From Pontitalea aquivivens (GTDB lineage Bacteria; Pseudomonadota; Alphaproteobacteria; Rhodobacterales; Rhodobacteraceae), in contig NZ_JBKFEY010000015.1 in the NCBI RefSeq assembly GCF_046507575.1, positions 6,438 to 70,437 of the forward strand: 64,000 bases of DNA. Reading direction: 5' to 3'. The notes under the pieces are model-generated. The model had not been told where the DNA came from and ran no database searches. It worked only from the letters and a program-made list of their open reading frames with translations. A program made the translations under genes and the position numbers. Of the stretch, positions 49,535 through 58,907 are shown piece by piece (position 1 is the stretch's first letter; every line of letters begins with the position of its first letter).

Positions 49535-51814
49535 ATGGAACCCGACAGCTTTTCCGACCTGTATGTTGAGGCACAAAGCGACTATGCGCTGAACGCGCTG
49601 GAGCGTCTTTTTGGCGGCATCATCCCCTTCTTGGCAGGCAGAGATGATGCCTACAATGAGATCGGCACCTTCTTGTCGCCGCTGATCGGCATGATGAACA
49701 TGATTGTTCTCGGGTTGGCTGTGATTGTCGGGGCTTATACCTTTCTGTCGATGGTGGCCGACACTGCATCTGACGGGCAAGTTCTTGGCCGTTCTACGGA
49801 CACCAAAAATACTTTCCTGCGGGCCGGAGCCGCAGCGTTGGCGTTTCTGCCGGTGAGCGGCGGGTTCTCTGTCATTCAGCTGCTGGCCTTCGGTGTCGCC
49901 ATCATGGGTAGCGGTATCGCGAACCAGGGCTGGAACTGGTTTGCGACCGAAACCCTCGACGGAGCCGCATATACGTCGCCCACAGGTGCTTTATCCGGGG
50001 GAGATTGGGCGCTTCGAGGCAAGATGGGGGAAGCGGCCTACACCATGGTGCTTGGTCGCTTGTGCGAGCTGCATATGGACCGCCTTGCAACCACGCTGAA
50101 TGTGCAAGCGCAGACCAGTCCACGGGCGGTGCCCCGAACAATCAGCATGGACGTTATCAACGGGTGGACGGGTAACGCTGACTATTCTGGTGAGGCAAAG
50201 ACTTTCGAGTGGTTCTACCAAACAGGTAGCGGCGCTGATGCCAGCAACGACATTTGCGGCTCCGTAAGGTATAGCATCAACTATAACGTGCCGGATGCAG
50301 ACAGTGCGCCTGGCGCATCAACCTCTCTCTTTGCCTTCTCTGAAAACCTTGCAACGCTCGCGAAGAACGATGTCTATAATGCGGTTGTAGAGACGTTGCA
50401 GACGACCGTGCGGCCGCGAGCCGTTGCGCTGGCAGATAGGATTTACTCGGGCGATCCCGGCAATACGACAGGCAGTCTGCGCAACGATGCTGTCGTGCAG
50501 GAAGAATTTCGCTCCATCGCGAGCGATGCCGCTCTACAGATTTTCAACAGCCGGGGCGGGCTTACTGCGGATAGCGCTGCGGTCGAGCAAATCCACAACG
50601 ATCTGGTCTCTTCTGTTACGGAAAACGGCTGGATCATGGCTCCGATCTGGCAGCGGGGGTTGGCATCGCTGCACACGACGCTGCGGGAATTGCAGAGCAA
50701 TCTCAATTTGACAGTTGATCCACAGCACCGCATCGGAAAAATCTTCGGCACGGGCATATGGGGGTCATGGCGGGCCGAGAACTCTGTCAGTCAGGCTGCA
50801 TTCCAGCCCGTAGAGCGAGATTTTGAATACCTAGAAAGCCAGGTCGCTTTCGTTGACCGCCTGTCGCAGCCCGACGCTGGCTCGCAGACCAGCCCCATGG
50901 GAACAGATGCCGGTGCCGAAATGGGAAGCCAGTATGCCCAAATGGTCTATCGGTATTTCATTGAGAAGCTCGGCCCTGGGACGAACGATTCTGCGAACTT
51001 CAAAGACCCCTTCATGGAATACACTGAAATGGGATCAAATATGTTCCTAATCGGCGGTCCTTTGGTGGCGGGAGGGTCGCTTGCGGAGGGGCTGGCGAGC
51101 GTTGTCAATCTTGACGGTCTGGTCGGTGTCATCACTGGCCCCGTCAAAACGATGGGTTTCTATATTCTCGCTATTGGGGTGGTGTTCATGCTCATCATCC
51201 CGTCGATCCCGATTATCTATTTCTTTTCCGGGGTCATTTCGTGGTTCGCGCTGGTTATAGAGGCTGTATTCGCCTTGCCCCTTGCTTTGCTGATGTGGCT
51301 TGTTCCGGCGCGAGAGCCTTCAATGATCGGACCTTGGAACAAGGTTATGGTGACAATGTGCGGTCTGTTGCTCCGGCCGTTCTTCATCATGGTGGGCATG
51401 ATCGCCTGCGTTCTACTGCTGTGGCTGGGAAACCAAATCCTGGGCATCCTCTTCGGGAACATGCTGATGGTGATGACGCCCGGCTGGGGTCTGATGGCTA
51501 TTGTGATGATGTTCGGGCTGATTGGACTTTATGCCTATACCTCGATCCTGCTCGCCTTGCATTGCTCTTCGCTCATCAATCTCTTTGGTGACGCGGTGAT
51601 GAACTGGATCGGTGGCTTGGCTTCGCCGCTCAACCGTGACGCGCTTGGGGAGAATATGTCCCATGCCGGTCGCGCCCAGGTTGGCCCGCCTACAGGGGGG
51701 GCCTTCAAAGGCAGCATGGAAGGGCTTGGTGGGCAGGCCGCGATTGGTGCGCGGGCAGCGCGGGCCAAAATCGCGAATGTCATGAACCGGCCGCGCATCT
51801 CAGGGGGTAAATGA
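49535..51814 (+). CDS. traY: TraY/DotA-like polytopic membrane protein
   Basis: 759 residues. An N-terminal pair of spans (about 48-75 and 90-125), a long periplasmic loop (about 135-480) and a C-terminal cluster of spans (about 505-690). Motifs such as FLPVSGGFSVIQLLAFGVA and WLVPAREPSMIG fit DotA/TraY. DotA is essential for transfer and can be released to the medium. It overlaps the coupling ATPase gene by 4 bp. Confidence 0.9.
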   Translation: MEPDSFSDLYVEAQSDYALNALERLFGGIIPFLAGRDDAYNEIGTFLSPLIGMMNMIVLGLAVIVGAYTFLSMVADTASDGQVLGRSTDTKNTFLRAGAAALAFLPVSGGFSVIQLLAFGVAIMGSGIANQGWNWFATETLDGAAYTSPTGALSGGDWALRGKMGEAAYTMVLGRLCELHMDRLATTLNVQAQTSPRAVPRTISMDVINGWTGNADYSGEAKTFEWFYQTGSGADASNDICGSVRYSINYNVPDADSAPGASTSLFAFSENLATLAKNDVYNAVVETLQTTVRPRAVALADRIYSGDPGNTTGSLRNDAVVQEEFRSIASDAALQIFNSRGGLTADSAAVEQIHNDLVSSVTENGWIMAPIWQRGLASLHTTLRELQSNLNLTVDPQHRIGKIFGTGIWGSWRAENSVSQAAFQPVERDFEYLESQVAFVDRLSQPDAGSQTSPMGTDAGAEMGSQYAQMVYRYFIEKLGPGTNDSANFKDPFMEYTEMGSNMFLIGGPLVAGGSLAEGLASVVNLDGLVGVITGPVKTMGFYILAIGVVFMLIIPSIPIIYFFSGVISWFALVIEAVFALPLALLMWLVPAREPSMIGPWNKVMVTMCGLLLRPFFIMVGMIACVLLLWLGNQILGILFGNMLMVMTPGWGLMAIVMMFGLIGLYAYTSILLALHCSSLINLFGDAVMNWIGGLASPLNRDALGENMSHAGRAQVGPPTGGAFKGSMEGLGGQAAIGARAARAKIANVMNRPRISGGK

Positions 51815-54261
51815 TGTCATCGAAATCCAACTACAAGGGGATTTCTCGCCGCGATGAGGTCAAGGTCGAGAGCCGTCGTGTCGATATGCGGAGCTGGGGG
51901 CAGAAGCTCTCGGATGAGGCAAACACGCCCAGCGGAACGATCACGATCTTTGTGGCAATGGCCTTCGCCTGCGCCATCTTCTTCTGGGTGCCTTTCCTGC
52001 CGGAGCTGCTGTTCGTCGGCGCTCTGATCTTCTTCCGCAAGCACTACAACTATAAGAAGAAGGTTTGGTCGGCCCCTGCACGGGTGCCGCTCTATGTGAG
52101 CAAAATGACTGGTCGCGAGTATCTGGACGAAATGTCCAACGCGCCGGGGGAAGGTGACGTTTACATCGGTTTTTGCCTTGAAACGAACCGCGAGACATGG
52201 GCGTCCCTTAGTGATGCGAGAACGCACCGCATCGTAATCGGGACAACCGGCTCCGGTAAGACGGAAGAGCTTCTTGCAGAGACATGCAACGCGCTCGTTC
52301 ACGATTCCGGCGTCATGATGATCGACGGCAAGGGTGAAATGAAAGGCTCCCTCAAGGGGGTTATCTCTCTGGCGCGGCTCTTCTGGCGGGATGAGGACGT
52401 GTATAGCCTCAACTATGTGATGGGCGGGCAGGATGCCCAGCTTTTCCGCAATGAAAAGCGCTCGAATACCTTCAACCCACTACAGAAGATGGGTTCGAGC
52501 CAGATGACGGAAATCCTGATCTCGCTGCTCTCAGCGCCCGGTTCCGATCCTATGTGGAGCGACCGCGCCATTGCGCTGATCCAGGGCCTTATTCCGCCTC
52601 TCAATTACTTGAGCGGACGGGGGTATATCGTTCTCAACGCTGACATGCTGTCGAGGTTCTTGCCCCTGAATGCCGTCGAGGATCTTTACTGGCACTGTGC
52701 CTTCATCGATCACAACGGCAAGAGAGTGAGGTTGCCGAAGGAAGAGCAGGATTTCCTGCGGCAGGAATACCTGATGGGCCTTCGCATCTACCTTGAGAAT
52801 ATCCCAGGCTATACGGTTGGTCCGCCACAGCCCTTCATGGGCCGTGGAGAAGGCCCGCCGCCCCAGGCCGACGAATCTCGCGCCGAGGTCGTAAAGCAGC
52901 ACGGGTTCCTGACCATGCAGGTCGTGAAGCCGATCACGGATTTGAGCTTCAACTACGGCCACATCTACAACACGACCATCGGTGAGATCGATTTCCTTGA
53001 CATGGCCCGCAATCGAAGGCTGCTAGTCGGTCTTCTGCCCGCGCTGGAGCGCAGCAAGCAGAACATGCAGCCGTTGGGGAAAATGGCGGTCGCAGCGATC
53101 AAGAACACACTGGCGACAGGTCTGGCCGGGCCTGTCAGCGGCGAGTGGCGTCAGGTGATGGCAGACCAAGAGGTAGCCCGAGGCCCTACGCCCTACTTCA
53201 TCCTCTGCGATGAGTATGGGTATTTTGTCGTTGAGGGCTTTGCTGTCGCACCAGCCCAGGCCCGAAGCCTGGGGTATTCCATCACGTTCGGCGTCCAGAA
53301 CATCGACAACCTCATGGAGGTGTCGGAGAGCGAAGGTAACGCTACGCAGGAGAACACCAATATCGCGCTGGTGGGCCGGATGACCTCTGGTTCCGACAGC
53401 GCAACCTACAAGTTTGCAGCGAGCCGAGCCGGGGAAGCCCACGTTCAGGTGATCGAGGACGTGGAGATGAACTATTCGGGTGTCGGGACGACGCGCCTGG
53501 ATGACGGACGCAGCCGACTGCAAAGCGTGTCGCGGCTCAACTATGACGACATGAGCGCCCAGAAGGATGGAAAATTCACCTTCATCCTTGGCACCCCAAT
53601 ATTCTCGCGCAAGGGCAAGAAGGTCATCACAGATCAGTCCGTGAAGGTCGTTCGGCTTTTGTCTTTGTATTGCGGCGGCGACTACAGTCCCGATTCCGTC
53701 AGTCCGGTGAATGCGGCTTACGTCTTGCCGCTTGCGCCGGAAGAGAAGGACAAGATGCGAGCGGAACTTCAACTCGCTGGAAACCCGGAGCTGGCCATCC
53801 AGATCAGCGCCACTGCGCAGTCAATCATGGAAGGCCGTGTTAACCGCCTGACCTACAGTGCTGAACCGAGGCATGTTGGCCCTGACGATTGGCTGTCCTA
53901 TCTGGCGTTTCGGGCCGAGGAGCGGCAGATGAAACCGGCTTCGGTGCCCGAGGAAGAGAAGGAAATGCTGTTCGACTCCTACCTGCATTTGGTTGAGCGG
54001 TTAGAGAGGGGGGCGAAGCAGTCGGGAACCACTGACATGGTTCAAGCCTATCTCGGCCGCAAGGTGAAGTCGCAGCGCTACAGCGCCGTGCTGAATGATG
54101 TTGTGCTGGATCTCGCGCAGGTCCGCGCGGCGAAGATGCGAGAGCTGTCTGTGAAAAGCAGCACCGCCCTGGATGATGTGGAGAGCCAGGTTGAACGGGC
54201 GGAAGAGACGGTTCAAGTCAGGAGGGTTCGGACTGCCGGTCGAGAGCGCATGTCAGGATAG
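51811..54261 (+). CDS. trbC: TrbC/DotL-like coupling ATPase (T4CP)
   Basis: 816 residues. Two N-terminal spans (about 45-80), Walker A GTTGSGKTEELLAET near 143 and Walker B ILCDEYGYFVVEG near 463, as in DotL and IncI TrbC. It recruits the relaxase-DNA complex and feeds it to the channel, with the DotM-like protein as partner. The C-terminal 200 residues, charged and helical, would bind adaptors. Confidence 0.92.
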   Translation: MMSSKSNYKGISRRDEVKVESRRVDMRSWGQKLSDEANTPSGTITIFVAMAFACAIFFWVPFLPELLFVGALIFFRKHYNYKKKVWSAPARVPLYVSKMTGREYLDEMSNAPGEGDVYIGFCLETNRETWASLSDARTHRIVIGTTGSGKTEELLAETCNALVHDSGVMMIDGKGEMKGSLKGVISLARLFWRDEDVYSLNYVMGGQDAQLFRNEKRSNTFNPLQKMGSSQMTEILISLLSAPGSDPMWSDRAIALIQGLIPPLNYLSGRGYIVLNADMLSRFLPLNAVEDLYWHCAFIDHNGKRVRLPKEEQDFLRQEYLMGLRIYLENIPGYTVGPPQPFMGRGEGPPPQADESRAEVVKQHGFLTMQVVKPITDLSFNYGHIYNTTIGEIDFLDMARNRRLLVGLLPALERSKQNMQPLGKMAVAAIKNTLATGLAGPVSGEWRQVMADQEVARGPTPYFILCDEYGYFVVEGFAVAPAQARSLGYSITFGVQNIDNLMEVSESEGNATQENTNIALVGRMTSGSDSATYKFAASRAGEAHVQVIEDVEMNYSGVGTTRLDDGRSRLQSVSRLNYDDMSAQKDGKFTFILGTPIFSRKGKKVITDQSVKVVRLLSLYCGGDYSPDSVSPVNAAYVLPLAPEEKDKMRAELQLAGNPELAIQISATAQSIMEGRVNRLTYSAEPRHVGPDDWLSYLAFRAEERQMKPASVPEEEKEMLFDSYLHLVERLERGAKQSGTTDMVQAYLGRKVKSQRYSAVLNDVVLDLAQVRAAKMRELSVKSSTALDDVESQVERAEETVQVRRVRTAGRERMSG

Positions 54262-54289
54262 GTGGTTGACAAAGCGCGTTTCTTGACGG

Positions 54290-54325
54290 TTGAAAAATCC
54301 GCTCACACACACTATATTTAGATAG
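54290..54325 (+). promoter_or_regulatory. Promoter with overlapping operator-like motif, site 8
   Basis: TTGAAA at 54290-54295, 17 bp, TATATT at 54313-54318. The motif (minus strand CTATCTAAATATAGTGTG, 54325-54308) covers the -10 box. It drives the gene at 54347. Confidence 0.6.
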
Positions 54326-54346
54326 AGTTTAGGAAAGGAGGTTCTG

Positions 54347-54589
54347 ATGGCGACGAACGGAACAGCGCTGCTGCCCCCTCGGGCCAGCTTCGGAGAGCGG
54401 CTTCTGCGGAAGCTCCTTTTCATCGGGCCGGAAACCCACAAGGAAGATCTCAAGGAAACCGCTCGGGTCATCAATGCGCGGATGAAGTCCGACTTGACCC
54501 TGGCTCGGCACAACGATGAGCTGGAAAGCTATCGCAGGAACATGATGGATGCTGCCGATATTCGTCGGCGCAGGGAAAATTGGAACTGA
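54347..54589 (+). CDS. Small hypothetical protein under its own operator
   Basis: 80 residues, basic and helical (RHNDELESYRRNMMDAADIR), without membrane span. AGGAGG upstream. It has its own promoter, operator-like motif and terminator (54621-54645), so it is a single-gene unit. A candidate for a regulator or small adaptor, with no direct evidence. Confidence 0.65.
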   Translation: MATNGTALLPPRASFGERLLRKLLFIGPETHKEDLKETARVINARMKSDLTLARHNDELESYRRNMMDAADIRRRRENWN

Positions 54590-54620
54590 CGATAGCTGAA
54601 AGCGCAGGATGACAACGAAA

Positions 54621-54645
54621 AGCCGGGGAATGCCCCGGCTTTTTT
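54621..54645 (+). terminator. Rho-independent terminator
   Basis: AGCCGGGG and CCCCGGCT enclose AATG, followed by six T. It ends the gene at 54347 and, because A residues precede the stem, could also serve the convergent gene at 54645. Confidence 0.85.
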
Positions 54646-55232
54646 CATGTCGAAGATGACGAAAATTCGTGTCTTAACCAGTCACGCACGGGGGCCTTCT
54701 TTTCGTAAAGACGGCGGTGGACATATTGCCACACGCGGTAGCGCAGAGACAAAGCATTGACCAGCAAGGTAGCTGCTATCAGCATCGCTCCGAACAGGGT
54801 GAACAGATAGCCGGTCAGGAAGTAATAAAGGAAGCCGAATGCAGCCGCGCAGCCCGAGGCTATGAGAAAGCGGCGCTCGCCAATCCGCAGCTCGTCTATG
54901 GTCCGACTGACGGCTTCCAGCATCATCTCGACTTCTTCGACGTGTTCGCAATGATCGCAGCCCAAGACATAGGTGGTGTCACCGCTGTCGTGGTGAATGG
55001 CGTCTTGTAGGGAAATGCTGCCGACAGCGCCGCAGTTCGGGCAGGTTGTTCGCTGTCGCCCCTTCTTGATGGCCGATACCGCGAAAGCGAAGCTGGACCC
55101 AACATCCCGCTGGCCGGACAGGCGCGAGCGCCAGAAATTGCGGGGATTGAGGCCCTTCACCTTGCGCCATGGGAATAGAATGCTGCCTATTCCGTGGCGC
55201 GGTGGTTCCTTCTTCTTTTCCTCGTCGGCCAT
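54645..55232 (-). CDS. Membrane protein with zinc-ribbon
   Basis: 195 residues. A CPNCG ... CDHCEH zinc ribbon (about 65-95) precedes two membrane spans (about 122-139 and 142-160). The N-terminal part is basic with an FPWRK segment. It forms a minus-strand pair with the next gene. Not recognised as a Dot/Icm part. Confidence 0.65.
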   Translation of the reverse strand: MADEEKKKEPPRHGIGSILFPWRKVKGLNPRNFWRSRLSGQRDVGSSFAFAVSAIKKGRQRTTCPNCGAVGSISLQDAIHHDSGDTTYVLGCDHCEHVEEVEMMLEAVSRTIDELRIGERRFLIASGCAAAFGFLYYFLTGYLFTLFGAMLIAATLLVNALSLRYRVWQYVHRRLYEKKAPVRDWLRHEFSSSST

Positions 55233-55240
55233 TGGCGACC

Positions 55241-55615
55241 TCAGCTCAGTTGGATGTGAACGCGGTTGGGGTCAACTTCCATCGGCAACCCGCCGCCCTG
55301 CACCAGGCCGGATAGGATGTCGCGGATGCCCCCGAAGTGCTCGAACATCGACAGGGGGCGGTGGGTGTCTTCCTCTTCACCGTTAGCCCGGATTGTGAGC
55401 GTCATGCCGGTCAGGTCCAGCACCAGGCGATACTTGGGAAGATCTGCGCCGAGATCGATCTCTGCGACGGCAGAGAAGGTGTCATCGTTCTTCAGGCCGG
55501 TGTGGGTCGCATCGACCAGCTCGGCCAGATATTCGGGCAGCGGCTCTTCAAGCGCGAAGCCCTGACGATAGGCATATTCGCCACGATAGATGGCCGGTTT
55601 TTTCAAGGCAGTCAT
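55241..55615 (-). CDS. Hypothetical protein
   Basis: 124 residues, acidic and beta-rich (YRLVLDLTGMTLTIRANGEE), without membrane spans. AAAGGAG upstream of the ATG at 55615; the operator-like motif 55633-55650 lies before it. Function unknown. Confidence 0.65.
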   Translation of the reverse strand: MTALKKPAIYRGEYAYRQGFALEEPLPEYLAELVDATHTGLKNDDTFSAVAEIDLGADLPKYRLVLDLTGMTLTIRANGEEEDTHRPLSMFEHFGGIRDILSGLVQGGGLPMEVDPNRVHIQLS

Positions 55616-55632
55616 GGTATAAACTCCTTTCT

Positions 55633-55650
55633 CTATCTAAACACATACTG
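55633..55650. promoter_or_regulatory. Plasmid-wide operator-like motif, site 9
   Basis: CTATCTAAACACATACTG between divergent genes at 55615 (minus) and 55693 (plus). Spacing to the minus gene equals that of site 8 to its gene. No strong promoter elements were found on either strand. Confidence 0.5.
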
Positions 55651-55692
55651 TAAATTAAGCTGGAACACCAGAACTCATATGAGAGGCGGGCC

Positions 55693-56427
55693 GTGAAACC
55701 AGCGCTCCGATACATCGCAATCGCCGGACTTGCGGGCCTTCTGACCGGCCCGGCGCTTGCGCAAGATAACCCGGCCGATAGGTCGGACATAGACCTAGAC
55801 GGCCAAGCTCCCGCAGAGCTTCTTCAGGAGTGGCAGGGCGGAAAGCGCGTTCTCTTCTGGTCGGTGCCGGATAGCACATGGATCGAGGTATTCCACGGCC
55901 GAGACGTGACGGGCCTCGTGGATGACCCTCGGTCATATTTCAAACGCATAGTGGCTGACGGCAGGCAGTGGCAGTGGCGGAACAAAGGCTTCGTTCCGCT
56001 GATCGCGGAAGAGGCTGTTGCGGCTGGCCCGGCGAGCGCCGAGGATTTCGCGGCTGCGATTGCTCCTTTCTCGGATGATCTGGCCGAGACCCCGGAGAAC
56101 AGCCCGGCGAACATGACATATCTGTTCCGGTCGGAATCTGGTGAAACCATTAAGGGCGTTCGCCTCGCGACAACCAGCGTCTGTGCCGAGGGCGGGGCGC
56201 AGTGCCCGCTGGTGGTTCTGCGCGATGGACAGCCGCCGAGGTCGATCTTCATCAATCTCGACGTGCCGTGGGGCTTCCTAGAGGCTGATGGGCGCGTTCT
56301 CGTTGAATATCAGCTTGAGACGGCCGTTTCCCAGATCGACCTCGGGACGGGAGCCGTCTCGCAGCTGAACATGATCGAGCCTGCGCCAGCGCAGTCGCCG
56401 CCGAGAAATCCTCGCTATGTGGAGTAG
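55693..56427 (+). CDS. Exported hypothetical protein
   Basis: 244 residues from a GTG with GAGAGGCGG upstream. Signal peptide ends at ALAQ (about 24). The mature part is beta-rich with a cysteine pair (SVCAEGGAQCPLVV) that may be a disulfide, and a Pro-rich tail. It is first in a run of exported proteins up to 60.2 kb. A CATATG box lies at 55677. Confidence 0.65.
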   Translation: MKPALRYIAIAGLAGLLTGPALAQDNPADRSDIDLDGQAPAELLQEWQGGKRVLFWSVPDSTWIEVFHGRDVTGLVDDPRSYFKRIVADGRQWQWRNKGFVPLIAEEAVAAGPASAEDFAAAIAPFSDDLAETPENSPANMTYLFRSESGETIKGVRLATTSVCAEGGAQCPLVVLRDGQPPRSIFINLDVPWGFLEADGRVLVEYQLETAVSQIDLGTGAVSQLNMIEPAPAQSPPRNPRYVE

Positions 56428-56431
56428 ACCA

Positions 56432-58066
56432 ATGCGCAGCACCCTTGCCGCCCTAGTCGTTTCGACCGCGCTTGCACTGACGGCTGCACCAGCCGTTGCG
56501 CAGAGCATTTCCGGGGGGTTCGACTTCGAGGATTTTCGGGTTGCGGTGATGGGGCCGGAGTCCGGGCGTCGTTACGAAATCCTCAACCTCGTGACCGGCA
56601 AGGCAGCTGGGGCCTATCAGTTCATGCCCCAGACGCTGGCCGACCTGGGATATGTGTCTAGCCCGACCGGCGTGTGGGATTGGGATAGCGTGGTGTTCAC
56701 GGGAAAGTCCCAGGCGATGGGAGTGAACACGATCAATGATTTTTTAACTACCGAAGCCGGGCGGCGGTTGCAGGATCAGGCTTTCGATGAATTTACCCTT
56801 CGCAACTGGCGCTCTTTGAGTGCTTCCACCAAGGGGCAAATCGGGAAAGTCGTGAACGGGGTTCTCGTTACCGAGGGTGGGCTGCTCTCTGGCGCTCACT
56901 TCCTTGGTGCCGGGGGGATGAACAACTTCGTTCGTTCGGGCTTTACAGGCGCAAACCTCAATAACCTGTCTACGATCCTCGCCCAGAACTTCCCGTCACA
57001 GCAGACGGTAGAACGGCTCGATCAGTATGTGATGGGGCGACTGGTGAGCGGTGCAGCGGCGCATGGCGGTATCGCTGGCGCATCGGGCTATGGCGGTAGT
57101 GCCGGAGGGGCTGGCGGGAGCTATACCGTCGATCAGGTGGCCCAGGCAGCGGCGGCGAACGCGGGAAGCGTCTCGGGGGTCTGCATGACGCACCCGATCA
57201 TGTCCACAAGTGGTCAGCGGGTTTCGTCGCCCTATGGCGTCGATAGAACGGGCAGGGCGTCGGCTGGTTGGCACCAAGGCTTGGATTTGGTGAATGGTGT
57301 CGGCCGAGGCGATCCAATCTATGCCGGAGTGAACGGCCGGGTGGTGGTTGCGGGTTCCGGTAGCGGCGGAAACCGCGTTGTAATCGAGACAAGCGACGGA
57401 TCGCAGCGGTTTGTCTTCATGCACCTGGATTCGGTCCATCGCGACGTGCGGCAGATCGGGACGGTTGTGACCCCTGACACCCAGATCGGGACGATGGGCG
57501 ATAGCGGATCGGCTGGCGCAATCCACTTGCACCTGGGCAGCTTGATCGAGGGATCGAAGCTCCAAGGTGTGGGGATGGAGTCCCGTATCTGGGAATCGCC
57601 TGGTGGCTGGACTGGCTCAAAGGATGAAAATCCGTTGACGGCCGATCAGGTGGCCTCGGCGCTGCCGAGCAGCTTCTATTTCGTCAACCCAGAACCGTTC
57701 TTGCCCAACCGTGTCGCCTTCCCCGCCGAGTTGGCTGCGGCTTATGCCTCGCAGGGGATTTCGCGCCCGGATGGACTGACGCTGGCGAACAACTGCCAAG
57801 TCGGGAACCTCACGGGTATGCCGATGGCAAGCACAGGCGGCGGGGTCTCCGCGTCAGAGCTGGGAACAAACCCCATAGGACACCTAGCTGACGTTGGCTA
57901 TGCGGCCGACATGGCCATGGGAGAGTTCCGGGATGCGGTTCTTGACCTCACCAAGATCGCGGCCGACGAGTTTACCAGGGCGCAGCTCTACAGCTCTAGC
58001 CGGTCTCGGCCGAACGCGGCCTGGGCAACAATGGTGTCATCTACAGCGGGAGAACATGCACAATGA
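56432..58066 (+). CDS. Exported bifunctional cell-wall hydrolase (SLT-like and M23 peptidase)
   Basis: 544 residues. A signal peptide ends at AVAQ (about 28). Residues about 40-200 resemble a lytic transglycosylase-like region (ESGRRYEILNLVTGKAAGAYQFMPQTLAD, abbreviated by its ends), and residues about 260-390 are an M23 LytM-type peptidase with HQGLD (about 280) and HLHLG (about 364). It would open a path through peptidoglycan for the channel. GGAG upstream of the ATG. Starts right after the exported gene before it. Confidence 0.88.
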   Translation: MRSTLAALVVSTALALTAAPAVAQSISGGFDFEDFRVAVMGPESGRRYEILNLVTGKAAGAYQFMPQTLADLGYVSSPTGVWDWDSVVFTGKSQAMGVNTINDFLTTEAGRRLQDQAFDEFTLRNWRSLSASTKGQIGKVVNGVLVTEGGLLSGAHFLGAGGMNNFVRSGFTGANLNNLSTILAQNFPSQQTVERLDQYVMGRLVSGAAAHGGIAGASGYGGSAGGAGGSYTVDQVAQAAAANAGSVSGVCMTHPIMSTSGQRVSSPYGVDRTGRASAGWHQGLDLVNGVGRGDPIYAGVNGRVVVAGSGSGGNRVVIETSDGSQRFVFMHLDSVHRDVRQIGTVVTPDTQIGTMGDSGSAGAIHLHLGSLIEGSKLQGVGMESRIWESPGGWTGSKDENPLTADQVASALPSSFYFVNPEPFLPNRVAFPAELAAAYASQGISRPDGLTLANNCQVGNLTGMPMASTGGGVSASELGTNPIGHLADVGYAADMAMGEFRDAVLDLTKIAADEFTRAQLYSSSRSRPNAAWATMVSSTAGEHAQ

Positions 58067-58608
58067 AACGAGTGATTGCGGGGGTGCTGCTGGCGGTAAC
58101 GGTTCCCGTCATGGCGATGGCGGAAATCGAGGCGCTGGACTGGTCCAAACTCTCGACTGGCAGCTGGCCGGAGTGCGGGACGGGGTGCGCGATCGATACC
58201 ATCAACGCGGCGCAGTCCGTGGTGATTTTCCATACTCGTGGCGAGCTGACCAAGCCCGAGGCCGAGGCCCTTGTTGCGGCCGTTCAGCGTGGCGCTCGCG
58301 TCTCTGTTTTCGTTGGTCAACAGAACAGCCTGTCCAAGGAAGTCATCTGGTATGTCCAGGACATTTACCAGAAGTGGGCGGCGACAGCACCCGACGAAGA
58401 CACGTCGATGCTCGGGATGGGTGGTTGCGTTATGGGCGCGACAGACGCCCCGGCATTCATCGTCACCGATCCTTTCGGCACGAAACCCAACGATGCGCCA
58501 GCGCTCGTGGTGGATGGGAAGAAGACCGGGGAGATCAGCATCGCAGCCGAGGCATCGGTTGTGTCCGAAACAGAGGATTTCATTCAATGCTATCTGCACG
58601 CAAAATAA
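58063..58608 (+). CDS. Exported hypothetical protein
   Basis: 181 residues. Signal peptide ends at AMAE (about 21). A Rossmann-like pattern (SVVIFHTRGELTKPEAEALV, then RVSVFVGQ) and four cysteines follow. The strand order resembles phospholipase-D-like or TrbB-like folds, but no HKD motif is seen. ATGA overlap with the previous gene. Confidence 0.6.
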   Translation: MKRVIAGVLLAVTVPVMAMAEIEALDWSKLSTGSWPECGTGCAIDTINAAQSVVIFHTRGELTKPEAEALVAAVQRGARVSVFVGQQNSLSKEVIWYVQDIYQKWAATAPDEDTSMLGMGGCVMGATDAPAFIVTDPFGTKPNDAPALVVDGKKTGEISIAAEASVVSETEDFIQCYLHAK

Positions 58609-58895
58609 TCGCTGTCGTCGTTCTGGCGGGTGTTGTCGCCACGGGGCAAGCGAGTGCGCAGCAACAGGGACCGGCACAGAGAGCGGTGGAGCCGAACGCG
58701 GTTGCCGTCGATGAATATGTGCCGAACCAGTATCTCGATCCGAACCTGCTGGCGATCCAGGTGCGCCGCGCCGAGGATCGCATCCTCGCGCTCGAAGAGA
58801 CGAATGAGCGCTTGATCCGAGGCTATAACGATCTGGCCGAGAAATATAACGCACTGCGCGAGTATCTGAATACTGGCGTGGTGCTGGAAAAATAA
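58587..58895 (+). CDS. Small exported coiled-coil protein
   Basis: 102 residues from the ATG at 58587, overlapping the previous gene by 22 bp in another frame, with AGAGGA upstream. Signal peptide ends at ASAQ (about 25). The second half is a coiled coil (RRAEDRILALEETNERLIRG). Probably a periplasmic partner of its neighbours. Confidence 0.65.
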   Translation: MLSARKIIAVVVLAGVVATGQASAQQQGPAQRAVEPNAVAVDEYVPNQYLDPNLLAIQVRRAEDRILALEETNERLIRGYNDLAEKYNALREYLNTGVVLEK

Positions 58896-58907
58896 GGCGG
58901 GCGCGAC

